Below are positions 27,401-34,790 of a stretch of DNA of 64,000 bases, piece by piece. Below the pieces are notes generated by a model. That model worked only from the letters and a program-made list of their open reading frames with translations. It was not told the origin of the DNA and searched no databases. This stretch comes from an uncultured bacterium. GTDB taxonomy: Bacteria; Edwardsbacteria; AC1; EtOH8. The position numbers were made by a program, and so were the translations under genes. The DNA lies in assembly GCA_937863685.1 (NCBI GenBank), contig CALMGM010000005.1:124001-188000 (forward strand), read 5' to 3'. The stretch's first letter is position 1; every line of letters begins with the position of its first letter.

Positions 27401-27926
27401 TGGCCAACCGGGAAAAGTAGCAGAGGTATTTCAGGTGGTCGTCTCCGGTTTCTCCGGCATCCTTGTCAATCACCGTTATCAGGCCGATGGTGTTATTTCC
27501 CGAGGCAACGATCGGTCTCAGGATGACATCGCCGGGGCCGGACAGCGTCTTCTCTCCCAGACCCGGCAGGAAACGGGACGATTTCATCCCTTCCCATACC
27601 GAGTGATCGGCCTTGATGATGTAGCTTCCGTCTTTAAGAAAATCGTCCACCAGCAGCTGGGTCCGTATCAGGGGATTGGGATTGGCCGTCAGTTCGGTTG
27701 TTTTGTCGTTGTCCACCCCTTCGCTCCATAGCGGCTTGAAGGCCCCTATTTCATTGTCGTACACCCAGAGGACCACCACTCGATATCCCAGGGCATCCTT
27801 GATGGACCTCCCTATCTCCTGCAGTATCTTGGCCGGTCCGGGTTCTCCCGCCAGGGCCTGGGATAATCTCAGGGACTCGCTCAGCATCTTGCCAGGCAGG
27901 GACCCGCCTTTTAAAGCCTCAGACAT
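24480..27926 (-). CDS. Large cytoplasmic sensor histidine kinase with several GAF domains and PAS
   Basis: 1148 residues without a membrane helix. In order: GAF-like (about 15-190), GAF-like (about 195-330), PAS (about 345-450), GAF-like (about 450-620), GAF-like (about 625-795), PAS (about 805-915), HisKA with His935 in MLSHDLRNPL, and HATPase_c with NLLSNALKF, DTGEGIA and GTGLGLPL. Several small-molecule or redox inputs may be integrated. ATG at 27926 (one codon after a TTG at 27929) overlaps the end of the HD-GYP gene by 8 bases. Ligands of the GAF domains cannot be read from the sequence. Confidence 0.9.
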   Translation of the reverse strand: MSEALKGGSLPGKMLSESLRLSQALAGEPGPAKILQEIGRSIKDALGYRVVVLWVYDNEIGAFKPLWSEGVDNDKTTELTANPNPLIRTQLLVDDFLKDGSYIIKADHSVWEGMKSSRFLPGLGEKTLSGPGDVILRPIVASGNNTIGLITVIDKDAGETGDDHLKYLCYFSRLASCAMERGLLYLQREESSNFNRTLIRTVEKLEKNSDPGQFWKTIAENVGSSLKKYELVVSIASQGGGYFVHPLVLKEGKQLDGLVAFDDEWLDRVAKQGPQTELVTIHPDKPAVIKMGWPLEVEKKILGVLTVTSLGSGEMDRPSADFLGMLATQLALALHRIRSVDDWASRKEVLDSYLENLDDAVMIVDSVNRIIFTNPHTRILAGSQPENVEDLSLIQDDKKWLTSSLEDIADGTSKEVAKKVVLNDSYCSVRIRGLFEKKKYTGSIIIVHSLKQEGLDRFKELAGIVSALEDVELLPQLMLKAVKHFVEFDAGSILLRGRGDGFRFLASQGAMIDHAPDTALRLVTGLAEAAINEGRTLSISGEVGSLAEGLGITGMEKPLSGTGSLVVTPLFFQGQNTGLMILAKKDRAPYPETNVAMIDELSTGLAKILWQIGVAGKLKQENALRAKLYEIGFASGSVLQVGSLLNLMIRTIAKELKIEEMGIYFYDEVLGEWNGKAIQNQGRNGGFLELMKTSGIKLDYERLSEIKEITASVIFRGEPEIVPDMKTDPRFLTAGQYGDLRSGLWLPLKLKDKPIGAMSALSKQIGYFGHDDLALLQELSPLVTFALRSAILYEEIRREGSRVGAIINSMPEGLLMMDSHFRIIMSNEGFERLWGLKQPVRPGTDLQEGILSLLTGSLVNPRALIDFFQNCAVSTTGVLVPVELELKNGKHLRISSFPVEETDRPRTGLVILSQDITTEHQIAELRQEFVGMLSHDLRNPLAAIIATLELALDGSLGELNENQHQFLGNAMNDSRRMLEMLNDFLDGYKYDAVEIKLEKTNFDIAQLVAKLVADFSPLARERKIELLQETPPNIFIAADEGKLARVISNLLSNALKFTPKGGTVIVKGLDRTGDIEIAVSDTGEGIATEDQEKVFEKFYQVEKRRHGRKTGTGLGLPLCKKLVEAHGGRIWVKSRGGNGSTFIFNLPK

Positions 27927-29217
27927 CAAGCATGATCTCCGTCTTGTTTATGTTGGCTATGAACAGGTTCACCAGCTGGGGGTCGAACTGGCTGCCCGAG
28001 TTCTGACTCAGTTCGCTCAGGGCCTTGTCCAGCGAGAACCGGCTACGGTAGGTGCGATTCATGGTCATGGCGTCGAAGGAATCGGCCACTGCGATGATCC
28101 TGGCAAAAAGGGTGATGTTCTCTCCGTCTATTCCGTTGGGATAGCCCTGTCCGTCGAATCTCTCGTGGTGCTGACCGATGGCCGGCAGAATGGATTTGAG
28201 TTGGGCCACGTGCGAAAGTATGGCCACCCCGATCTCGGGGTGCATCCGGACCAGCTCCCACTGGTTTTCGGACAGGTATTCTTTTTCGTTGTTGAGAATG
28301 ATGTCCGGCAGGCCGATCTTGCCCACATCATGAAGCAGAGCCGCCAGCTCCAGGCTTTTCAACTCATCCGGCTTGAAACCCAGTCCCTCTCCTATTATGT
28401 GGGAATACCGGCGGACCCGCTCGGAATGTCCCCGGGTGCTGGGGTCCTTGGCATCGACCGCCTCGATCATGCTCTTGATGGTGCTGAAGAAAAGCGATTC
28501 CAGGTCCTCGTAAAGCCGCCCGCTCTCCAGCAGCAACGCGGCATAGGCCACCAGCGTGGACAGGATCTTGATGTCGCCCGAACGGTAGACGGCCTTGGTT
28601 TTGGGCCCCAGCACCAGCGAGCCGATGGTATTGCCCAGGCTGACAGTCAGCGGCAGGGCGCAATGTCTGTTTTCCTCGACGGAGTGCTTGCGGTGATCCA
28701 TGGTCTTGGATGCCAGCCGGGCCAGCTTTTCTGATTCCAGTTTCTCTCGGTTGATCCAGCACCACTGCTCCTGGCTGCCCTTTATCATCAGGCAGCCTCC
28801 CTCCGCCCCCACCGCATCGATGGCTGTCTCCAGAATGGCCTTCATCCGGCTCTGGTTGTCCCGGGCCGCCCCCAGCCGGTCGCTCATGTCGAACAGCAAC
28901 GAGAGCTGTTGGTACCTTTCCACTATCTCCTCGGTCAGGGAGAGGTTCTCCCTCTCCTGTTCGGAAATGGTGTCGGCCAGCTGGACGATGGAATCGGCCA
29001 TCCGGTCCATCAGGTCGGCCGGGCCGGTCAGGGATATGCTCTGCCCGAATCTATCCAGCTCGATGACCCTGGTGGATTTTCCCAGCGGAAGTTTTCCCCG
29101 GCGGTCCGCGGCATCATTAAAACCTATCTCAAATCCCCAACTGCCGGCCATGGCATACAGTATTTTGCGCAACCGGTCGGCTGGTATCAATACGCTTTCG
29201 TTTATCGACTTTCCCAT
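27919..29217 (-). CDS. GAF + HD-GYP domain protein, predicted cyclic-di-GMP phosphodiesterase
   Basis: 432 residues. The N-terminal ~95 residues are unassigned, a GAF domain spans about 105-235, and HD-GYP spans about 245-430. Metal-binding and catalytic residues are intact: His264 (RGHSERV), His296-Asp297 (LLHDVGK), His326 (MHPEIG), His350-His351 and the GYP tripeptide at 358-360. HD-GYP proteins hydrolyse c-di-GMP to pGpG or GMP. First gene of the signalling operon, and divergent from the two pilT-like genes, which suggests that it controls surface motility. Confidence 0.93.
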   Translation of the reverse strand: MGKSINESVLIPADRLRKILYAMAGSWGFEIGFNDAADRRGKLPLGKSTRVIELDRFGQSISLTGPADLMDRMADSIVQLADTISEQERENLSLTEEIVERYQQLSLLFDMSDRLGAARDNQSRMKAILETAIDAVGAEGGCLMIKGSQEQWCWINREKLESEKLARLASKTMDHRKHSVEENRHCALPLTVSLGNTIGSLVLGPKTKAVYRSGDIKILSTLVAYAALLLESGRLYEDLESLFFSTIKSMIEAVDAKDPSTRGHSERVRRYSHIIGEGLGFKPDELKSLELAALLHDVGKIGLPDIILNNEKEYLSENQWELVRMHPEIGVAILSHVAQLKSILPAIGQHHERFDGQGYPNGIDGENITLFARIIAVADSFDAMTMNRTYRSRFSLDKALSELSQNSGSQFDPQLVNLFIANINKTEIMLDV

Positions 29218-29225
29218 ATCTATTA

Positions 29226-29253
29226 ACTATACCAAATTTATGATAAAAGTCAA
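29226..29253 (-). promoter_or_regulatory. Sigma70-type promoter of the HD-GYP operon, close to the start codon
   Basis: On the minus strand: TTGACT (29253-29248), 16-bp spacer, TATAGT (29231-29226). Only 8 bases separate the -10 box from the ATG at 29217, so the transcript would start at or next to the start codon. Confidence 0.6.
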
Positions 29254-29263
29254 TAAGTTTTTC

Positions 29264-29292
29264 TTGACTTTGCCAAATCAGTCTGTTAAACT
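29264..29292 (+). promoter_or_regulatory. Possible promoter for the pilT-like pair
   Basis: TTGACT (29264-29269), 17-bp spacer, TAAACT (29287-29292). It is divergent from, and 10 bases beyond, the HD-GYP promoter. The -10 is weak. Confidence 0.45.
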
Positions 29293-29357
29293 AACCATGA
29301 TTTGGCGCCCTGATAACGGCCCCGGGAGCTTAAGCCGATAAACCACCTTGGGGGAAA

Positions 29358-30422
29358 ATGCCCAAAATAGACGAATTGTTGAGATTGCTGGTCACCCAGC
29401 AGGGCTCCGATCTGCACATCAAATCCGGGGAGCCCCCGGTCTATCGGATCCACGGCCAGCTGGTCCGTTCCAGCCTTCCGGTGATGACCCCCGGCGACAC
29501 CCAGGAGCTGCTCTACGAGATCATGAATGAGGAGCGCCGCGAGCGTTTCGAAAAGACCCATCAGCTCGACATGTCCTACTCAATCCCCGGCGTCTCCCGC
29601 TTCCGGGTGAACGTCTTCCGCCAGAAACAATCACTGGGCGCTGTTCTCCGTGTCATCCCCCTGCTGATAAAAAGCATCGACGATCTGGGGCTTCCCCAGA
29701 ACATGAAGAAGATCTGCATGCTGCCACGCGGGCTGATCCTGGTGACCGGGCCCACCGGCAGCGGAAAATCCACCAGCCTGGCGGCCATGATAGATTACAT
29801 CAACGAGAACCGCTCCTGCCATATCATGACGGTGGAGGACCCCATCGAATTCCTGCACCGCGATAAGAAGGCCTGCATCAACCAGCGGGAGGTGGGCATC
29901 GACACCCACTCCTTTGCCAGCGCCCTCAAGCACGTGATGCGGCAGAACCCCGATATCATTCTGGTGGGCGAGATGCGTGACCTGGAGACCATCTCCCTGG
30001 CCATCACCGCGGCCGAGACCGGCCACCTGGTGATGGCCACTTTGCATACCGCCGATGCCGCCCAGACCATCGACCGGATCATCGACGTCTTTCCCCCGGG
30101 CCAGCAGCAGCAGGTCAGGCTGCAGCTTTCCACCACCCTGCAGGCCATTTACTCCCAGACCCTGCTGCCCCGGCTGGACGGCAAGGGGCGGGTGGTGGGC
30201 TATGAGGTGCTGGTCTGCATCCCGGCCATCCGCAGCATCGTCCGGGAGGGCAAGACCCACCAGATATTCAGCGTCCTCCAGAGCGGCGGAAAATTCGGCA
30301 TGAATACCCTGGACTCCTGCCTCAAGGAACTGTACCAAAAGGGGATTGTGACCATCGAGGAGGCCATGGCCAAATCCTCCAATCCCCAGGAGTTCGAAAA
30401 ATTAGCTATGAAGGCATTTTGA
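29358..30422 (+). CDS. PilT/PilU-type type IV pilus retraction ATPase, copy 1
   Basis: 354 residues, hexameric ATPase that drives pilus retraction. PAS-like N-terminal domain (about 1-100), Walker A GPTGSGKST (131-139), Asp box with ITVEDPIEF-like MTVEDPIEFLH, Walker B ILVGEMRDLETI and the PilT AITAAETGHLVMATLHTADAAQTIDRIIDVFP block. The AIRNLI(R)E-like motif shows as AIRSIVREGK. ATG at 29358 with GGGGGA upstream. It is followed after 3 bases by a paralogue. No other pilus gene is in the window. Confidence 0.93.
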   Translation: MPKIDELLRLLVTQQGSDLHIKSGEPPVYRIHGQLVRSSLPVMTPGDTQELLYEIMNEERRERFEKTHQLDMSYSIPGVSRFRVNVFRQKQSLGAVLRVIPLLIKSIDDLGLPQNMKKICMLPRGLILVTGPTGSGKSTSLAAMIDYINENRSCHIMTVEDPIEFLHRDKKACINQREVGIDTHSFASALKHVMRQNPDIILVGEMRDLETISLAITAAETGHLVMATLHTADAAQTIDRIIDVFPPGQQQQVRLQLSTTLQAIYSQTLLPRLDGKGRVVGYEVLVCIPAIRSIVREGKTHQIFSVLQSGGKFGMNTLDSCLKELYQKGIVTIEEAMAKSSNPQEFEKLAMKAF

Positions 30423-30425
30423 GAC

Positions 30426-31490
30426 ATGGAAATCGCCGAACTGTTAAAATTGATGGCCGAACGAGGGGCCTCCGATCTTCAGGTGAAGGTGGGCAGCCCC
30501 CCCCTGCTGAGGATCAACGGCGATCTTTTCCCCAGCCAGTTGCCGCCCGTCACCCCTGACGACGTTAAAAAATATTTGACGACCATCATCACCCCGGCCC
30601 AGGCCCAGAAATTCGGCCGTGAGCTGGAGCTGGATTTTGCCTATAACCTTACCGGCACCGGGCGCTTCCGGGTCAACCTCTTCCAGCAGCGCAACTCCCT
30701 GGGGATCGTCTTCCGGTTGATCCCCGAGAAGATCCCCACCATAGATGAACTGGGATTCCCCCCCATCGTAAAAGAGGTCTCCCTGCGGCCCCGCGGTCTG
30801 GTGCTGATAACCGGGCCGGCCGGTTGCGGGAAATCGACTACCCAGGCTGCTATGATTGATTACCGCAACGCCCACGACCCATGTCATATCATGACGGTGG
30901 AAGATCCCATAGAGTTCATCCACGGGGACAAAAAGGCCATCGTCAACCAACGGGAACTGGGGCGTGATACCCTGACCTTTGCCGATGCCTTGAAGTATGT
31001 GCTGCGGCAGGACCCCGATGTGATCCTGATCGGAGAGATGCGGGACCTGGAGACCATCGCCCTGGCCATCACCGCGGCCGAGACCGGGCATCTGGTGCTG
31101 GCCACTCTTCATACTACCGATGCCGTTCAGACGGTGGATCGTATCATCGACGTTTTTCCCATGCACCAGCAGGAACAGATAAGGATGCAGGTGGCTGTCA
31201 ATTTCGTGGCGGTGATCTCCCAGATACTGGTCAAACGGGCCGACGGGAAGGGCCGGGTGGCCTCTTTCGAGGTGATGACCGGCACCGGCGCGGTGCGCAA
31301 CCTGATCCGGGAGGGCAAGACCTACCAGCTACAGAGCCTGATCCAGACCAATATCAAACAGGGAATGACCACCCTCAACATGTCGTTGGCCAACCTGTGC
31401 CGCAAGAATATCATCACTTTGGACGAGGCCATGAGCAAATCCCCTGATCCTGACAACCTTCAGCAGGTTATGAAAAGCCATGCAATGTGA
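30426..31490 (+). CDS. PilT/PilU-type ATPase, copy 2, with variant Walker A
   Basis: 354 residues, same length as its upstream neighbour and homologous over its full length. Walker A reads GPAGCGKST (130-138), with Cys replacing Ser before the Gly-Lys-Ser-Thr. Walker B ILIGEMRDLETIALAITAAETGHLVLATLHTTDAVQTVDRIIDVFP is intact, as is AVRNLIREGK, which is the canonical PilT C-terminal motif (copy 1 deviates there). The pair may correspond to PilT and PilU, which act together. Terminator follows at 31503. Confidence 0.92.
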   Translation: MEIAELLKLMAERGASDLQVKVGSPPLLRINGDLFPSQLPPVTPDDVKKYLTTIITPAQAQKFGRELELDFAYNLTGTGRFRVNLFQQRNSLGIVFRLIPEKIPTIDELGFPPIVKEVSLRPRGLVLITGPAGCGKSTTQAAMIDYRNAHDPCHIMTVEDPIEFIHGDKKAIVNQRELGRDTLTFADALKYVLRQDPDVILIGEMRDLETIALAITAAETGHLVLATLHTTDAVQTVDRIIDVFPMHQQEQIRMQVAVNFVAVISQILVKRADGKGRVASFEVMTGTGAVRNLIREGKTYQLQSLIQTNIKQGMTTLNMSLANLCRKNIITLDEAMSKSPDPDNLQQVMKSHAM

Positions 31491-31502
31491 CCAATAAACA
31501 AC

Positions 31503-31531
31503 AAAAGGGCACCGCCGAGGTGCCCTTTTGT
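31503..31531. terminator. Bidirectional terminator between convergent genes
   Basis: Arms AAAAGGGCACC / GGTGCCCTTTT (31503-31513 and 31519-31529), 5-nt loop. A and T runs on either side serve both the pilT pair (plus) and the J-domain gene (minus). Confidence 0.85.
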
Positions 31532-31534
31532 ATA

Positions 31535-33346
31535 TCATTTTTTCTTCTTTTTCTTTTTCTTCAGCTTTTCCCTCTCCTGTTTTAATCGCTCTAGCTCCTC
31601 GGCCATCTTCCGCTCCATCTCCTCTAGCTTCTTCAATTCCTCCAGATCATCATGTTCCGGCTCCGCTTCGGTATCGTCAGGTTCGGACCGCTCACTGGCA
31701 TCAGTCGGCGGGGCTTCCTCCTTTAAACTATCCTGGCCCGCTTCCTCATTTTCACCCGAAGCATACTCAGAGGGATTCAGTCCCAGCTCCCGCAAAAGGC
31801 TCAAGGCTTCGTCTTCCAGATCATCCAGGCTGATGCTTTCCTGCTCCTCGGTTTTTTCTGATGTTCCCTGCGGCATGTCTGATGTCGTGATCCCGTCGGA
31901 AGAATATTCAGCAATATCCTGCTGCCCCCTCATCTCCAAAAGAAGCCCGTTATCCCCGGAACCGATGCCGGAGGAAGCATCCACCTCGGCCAGGTCCGCT
32001 TCCAGAGATGCCAGATCTTTAAGGATATCGTCATCCTGTCCGTCATCCGGCATCGCCATGGCCGGGGTGGAAACAACATCCCCGGCATCAGCCCGTTCCA
32101 CGGCTTGACGGGGTTCTATCTCCGCCGCCTTGGGTTCCATCAGCTCCGGGCCCGAGGGCTCAACAGCATCGGCGGTTACTTCCGGTTCCGGCCGGGAATG
32201 GATATCAGGTTCAGCCGGGGCTCCAGTCCCGGCTTCAAAGGTCCCCTGCTTGTCATATTCCTCTGTTTCGGCCCCCAGCTCATTGTCGATTATATGAGCC
32301 ATGACTACCTGGTCCCCCGATTCGATCGCTTCGGTTTCTCTCGGCTCCGAAATCGCTTCCGGCTCAGGCTGCATCTTTTCCGCAAAGCTGGCGGCGGGGC
32401 CCTCCAAAACAAAATTTTCTTTGACCCTTTCGATTGCAGCTTCCTCAGCCGCTTCAATATCAGGCATACCCCAGGAAACAGCATCGCTGTTTAATATGAT
32501 CTGCTCGCCAAAATCTTCGGATACCTCTGTTTCTTCCGGTTCGGGCTGGGCGGTTTCTATGGTTCCCCCCCCTTCATCCTTTACCGGCTCGGTCTTTTCC
32601 GGGTGATCCTCAGCAACGGAAGTGCTTAACTGTTCAACATCGGGGATCTCCGGTTCGGCCAGTTCCAGGTGATCTTCGGAAACAGGAGACTCCATTTGCT
32701 CATCATCAAAGTGCGCCGGTTCATTTGCCGGGATATCCTCCTGGTCGATATTCTGCAATTCGATCACAGCACTGCTTTGATTGAAGACATTCTCCCAGCG
32801 GGTCTGCTCGGCTTGCTGGGCCTGTAAAAAAGCCTGCTGGGCGGCATCCACCAGATTGTGTCTCTGATAGAGGAATCCCAGGTTGTAGCACATCTCCGGA
32901 TTATCGGGCTCCAGTTCGATGGCTTTCTTGCAATATCTTTCGGCCTCGGCCAACCGGCCGTTGAACATGCCCAGAGCCATGCCCAGTTGGCTGTAAAAAT
33001 GGCTCCTCTCCGGCTCCAGTTTTATAGCTTGGGTAAAAAAATCGACCGCCACCTGAAAATTCTTCTGATCCATGGCATTCAGCCCGGATTGAAACTTCTT
33101 TTCGGCCGGGGTCGGATTATTGGGGTTCTGCACTATGTATTTGCCCACCACTTTTTGCAGCAGCAGGTCGTAGCTCTTGCGCTTTTCGGGGTTGGAAAGC
33201 GTCCGATAAGCTTGGGTGACATCGGTAAAAAGAAAACTGTAGCCAGCCTCCTGGAATTTTTCTTTCAGGATGCGGCGGTAGGTTACGGCTATTTCGGAAG
33301 CGCTGGCCTCGCGGCGGACCCCCAGCAGAGAATAATAGTCGTTCAT
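31535..33346 (-). CDS. Degenerate J-domain + TPR protein with long acidic region and polylysine end
   Basis: 603 residues. Residues 1-65 have the DnaJ fold pattern (DYYSLLGVRREASASEIAVTYRR...TQAYRTLSNPEKRKSYD), but the HPD tripeptide that activates Hsp70 ATPase is absent: the loop reads KEKFQEAGYSFLF. TPR repeats follow (about 86-200). Residues about 200-550 are acidic, rich in Glu/Asp/Pro/Ser and of low complexity. The C-terminal 40 residues form a charged helix ending in eight or more Lys. Translation overlaps that of the upstream coiled-coil gene (ATGA), implying joint function. The protein probably is a scaffold rather than a DnaK co-chaperone. No partner is known. Confidence 0.82.
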   Translation of the reverse strand: MNDYYSLLGVRREASASEIAVTYRRILKEKFQEAGYSFLFTDVTQAYRTLSNPEKRKSYDLLLQKVVGKYIVQNPNNPTPAEKKFQSGLNAMDQKNFQVAVDFFTQAIKLEPERSHFYSQLGMALGMFNGRLAEAERYCKKAIELEPDNPEMCYNLGFLYQRHNLVDAAQQAFLQAQQAEQTRWENVFNQSSAVIELQNIDQEDIPANEPAHFDDEQMESPVSEDHLELAEPEIPDVEQLSTSVAEDHPEKTEPVKDEGGGTIETAQPEPEETEVSEDFGEQIILNSDAVSWGMPDIEAAEEAAIERVKENFVLEGPAASFAEKMQPEPEAISEPRETEAIESGDQVVMAHIIDNELGAETEEYDKQGTFEAGTGAPAEPDIHSRPEPEVTADAVEPSGPELMEPKAAEIEPRQAVERADAGDVVSTPAMAMPDDGQDDDILKDLASLEADLAEVDASSGIGSGDNGLLLEMRGQQDIAEYSSDGITTSDMPQGTSEKTEEQESISLDDLEDEALSLLRELGLNPSEYASGENEEAGQDSLKEEAPPTDASERSEPDDTEAEPEHDDLEELKKLEEMERKMAEELERLKQEREKLKKKKKKKK

Positions 33347-34668
33347 TGGGAAGAGACTCCCGATTCTTGTTTCTGAAGTTTTTCCAGCCTGGTCCGTGAT
33401 CCCTCCAACAGCTGCATGATGGCCGTCAGGTTCTGCTGTTTCTCGGAGATCTCACCGGAGAGCCTTTCGTGCTCTGCACTCCATTGTTCGCAGACATTGG
33501 CCAGTTCCGCGATCTGCGACTGAAGCTGCTGTCCCCTTTCCTCCAGCTCGGCATTGAGCCGCTGGCGCTCTTCTATGGTCTGCTCCAGTTCGCTCTCCTC
33601 CACCCGTTTCTCAGCGATGAACTGCACCAGGTTTTGCACTTCGGTCTTGGATTGTTTGAGCCACTGGGCTAGGTTCTCTTCGCCCTTCTTTAGCTCCACC
33701 ATCCGCTGGTTGAGCTCGGCCTCCTGATGCTGGATCCGGTCCAGTCTTTTGTCAAGTTCGATCCCCTCCTGGATCCGTTCCGACAGGTGGTTGCTGATCT
33801 CCTCCAGCTTGGTCTGCTTGTCCCGCAACAGGGTCTCGAACTCTATCAGCTGCTTGCGTCCCTCATCCAGCTGGCCATCCAGCTGCCCCCGTTCCTCGCG
33901 CAGTTTTTTTACCTGGCTGGCCAGGTCGTTCTCCTCGGAGCGGAACATCTCCAGCCAGCGGTTATGGTCGGCCGCCTCGGCCTCCACTTTTTTCAGGTCC
34001 TTGCGCTTGTTCTCCAGGTCCTTCTCGATGTCCTTCTTCTTTTGCTCCAGCTTGTCGAAGGCCTCGGTGGAGACCTCGGCCGCCTTGGACCTGGGACCGA
34101 AGATCATCAAAATGATCATCAAAACCAGTGCAGCGGCCTGTCCGGCCAGGATATAGATCGACTGCGGCGGTTTGACCGCCCCTGCCGTCTTGGCCTTGCC
34201 TTTAAGCTGAATGTAGATGCTGCCGATCCTCTCCTGCCCTAGCAATATCGGGGCGGCGGCCCAGTACACCTTGTCGGCAGATTTGGGATTCCCCGCAGTT
34301 TGAATCAATACCGATTCCCCGGCCAGCTTTTTTATGCCGACCGGAAGCGATATGCTCTGCCCCGCCAGGTCTTCATTGTTCGTCGCTGCTATGGCATCCT
34401 TAAGGTTAACCAGGTAGATATCCGATACCTCGGAATAATCCTGCTTGGTCTGGGCGATGATCTCGGATAAGACCAGGTCATCCTGATTGGCAAAGGGGTC
34501 AGAGACCACCCGGGCCAGATTCTTGGCCACCAGTTCGGAGCGGATCTTCAATTCATCTGGCTGGCCGGCGCCAGGCTTCTTTCCGGCAGGCATATTTGCC
34601 CAATAGGAAAGGCCCAATACGGCGGCGGTCAATACCAGCCCGATTGTTATTCTTAGGGTATTATTCAT
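33343..34668 (-). CDS. Membrane-anchored protein with periplasmic sensor-like domain and long cytoplasmic coiled coil
   Basis: 441 residues. Helix 1 (about 7-25), a periplasmic region of about 145 residues (26-172) with a Cache-like look (EIIAQTKQDYSEVSDIYLVNLKDAIAAT, APILLGQERIGSIYIQL), helix 2 (about 173-191), then roughly 240 residues of almost unbroken coiled coil rich in Leu/Glu/Gln/Lys. There is no kinase, HAMP or methyl-accepting signature, so signal output is not obvious. It is in an operon with the J-domain/TPR gene. Family not recognised; function unknown. A good promoter precedes it (34704-34732). Confidence 0.75.
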   Translation of the reverse strand: MNNTLRITIGLVLTAAVLGLSYWANMPAGKKPGAGQPDELKIRSELVAKNLARVVSDPFANQDDLVLSEIIAQTKQDYSEVSDIYLVNLKDAIAATNNEDLAGQSISLPVGIKKLAGESVLIQTAGNPKSADKVYWAAAPILLGQERIGSIYIQLKGKAKTAGAVKPPQSIYILAGQAAALVLMIILMIFGPRSKAAEVSTEAFDKLEQKKKDIEKDLENKRKDLKKVEAEAADHNRWLEMFRSEENDLASQVKKLREERGQLDGQLDEGRKQLIEFETLLRDKQTKLEEISNHLSERIQEGIELDKRLDRIQHQEAELNQRMVELKKGEENLAQWLKQSKTEVQNLVQFIAEKRVEESELEQTIEERQRLNAELEERGQQLQSQIAELANVCEQWSAEHERLSGEISEKQQNLTAIMQLLEGSRTRLEKLQKQESGVSSQ

Positions 34669-34703
34669 TATATGTTTATTTAATAAGGCTTTATACCATT
34701 TAT

Positions 34704-34732
34704 AGTATAGACAAATATCGTGAAACTGTCAA
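34704..34732 (-). promoter_or_regulatory. Strong sigma70-type promoter for the coiled-coil/J-domain operon
   Basis: Minus strand: perfect TTGACA (34732-34727), 17-bp spacer, TATACT (34709-34704). The predicted start near 34697 gives a leader of about 29 bases before the ATG at 34668. Confidence 0.75.
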
Positions 34733-34747
34733 GTAAAATTATACAAT

Positions 34748-34778
34748 AAAAGACCCCGATTGTACATCGGGGTCTTTT
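34748..34778 (-). terminator. Rho-independent terminator of the secreted MBL gene
   Basis: Perfect 13-bp arms (34748-34760 and 34766-34778) with a 5-nt loop, flanked by A/T runs. It follows the stop of the 34791 gene by 12 bases. Confidence 0.88.
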
Positions 34779-34790
34779 GACAAACCTGAA

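Noticed and set aside
31535-31660. Polylysine end of the J-domain gene as a frameshift artefact
   Set aside because: The frame is continuous into a stop followed by a terminator, and the preceding charged helix is coherent. A homopolymer error is unlikely, since the codons are a mixture of AAA and AAG.
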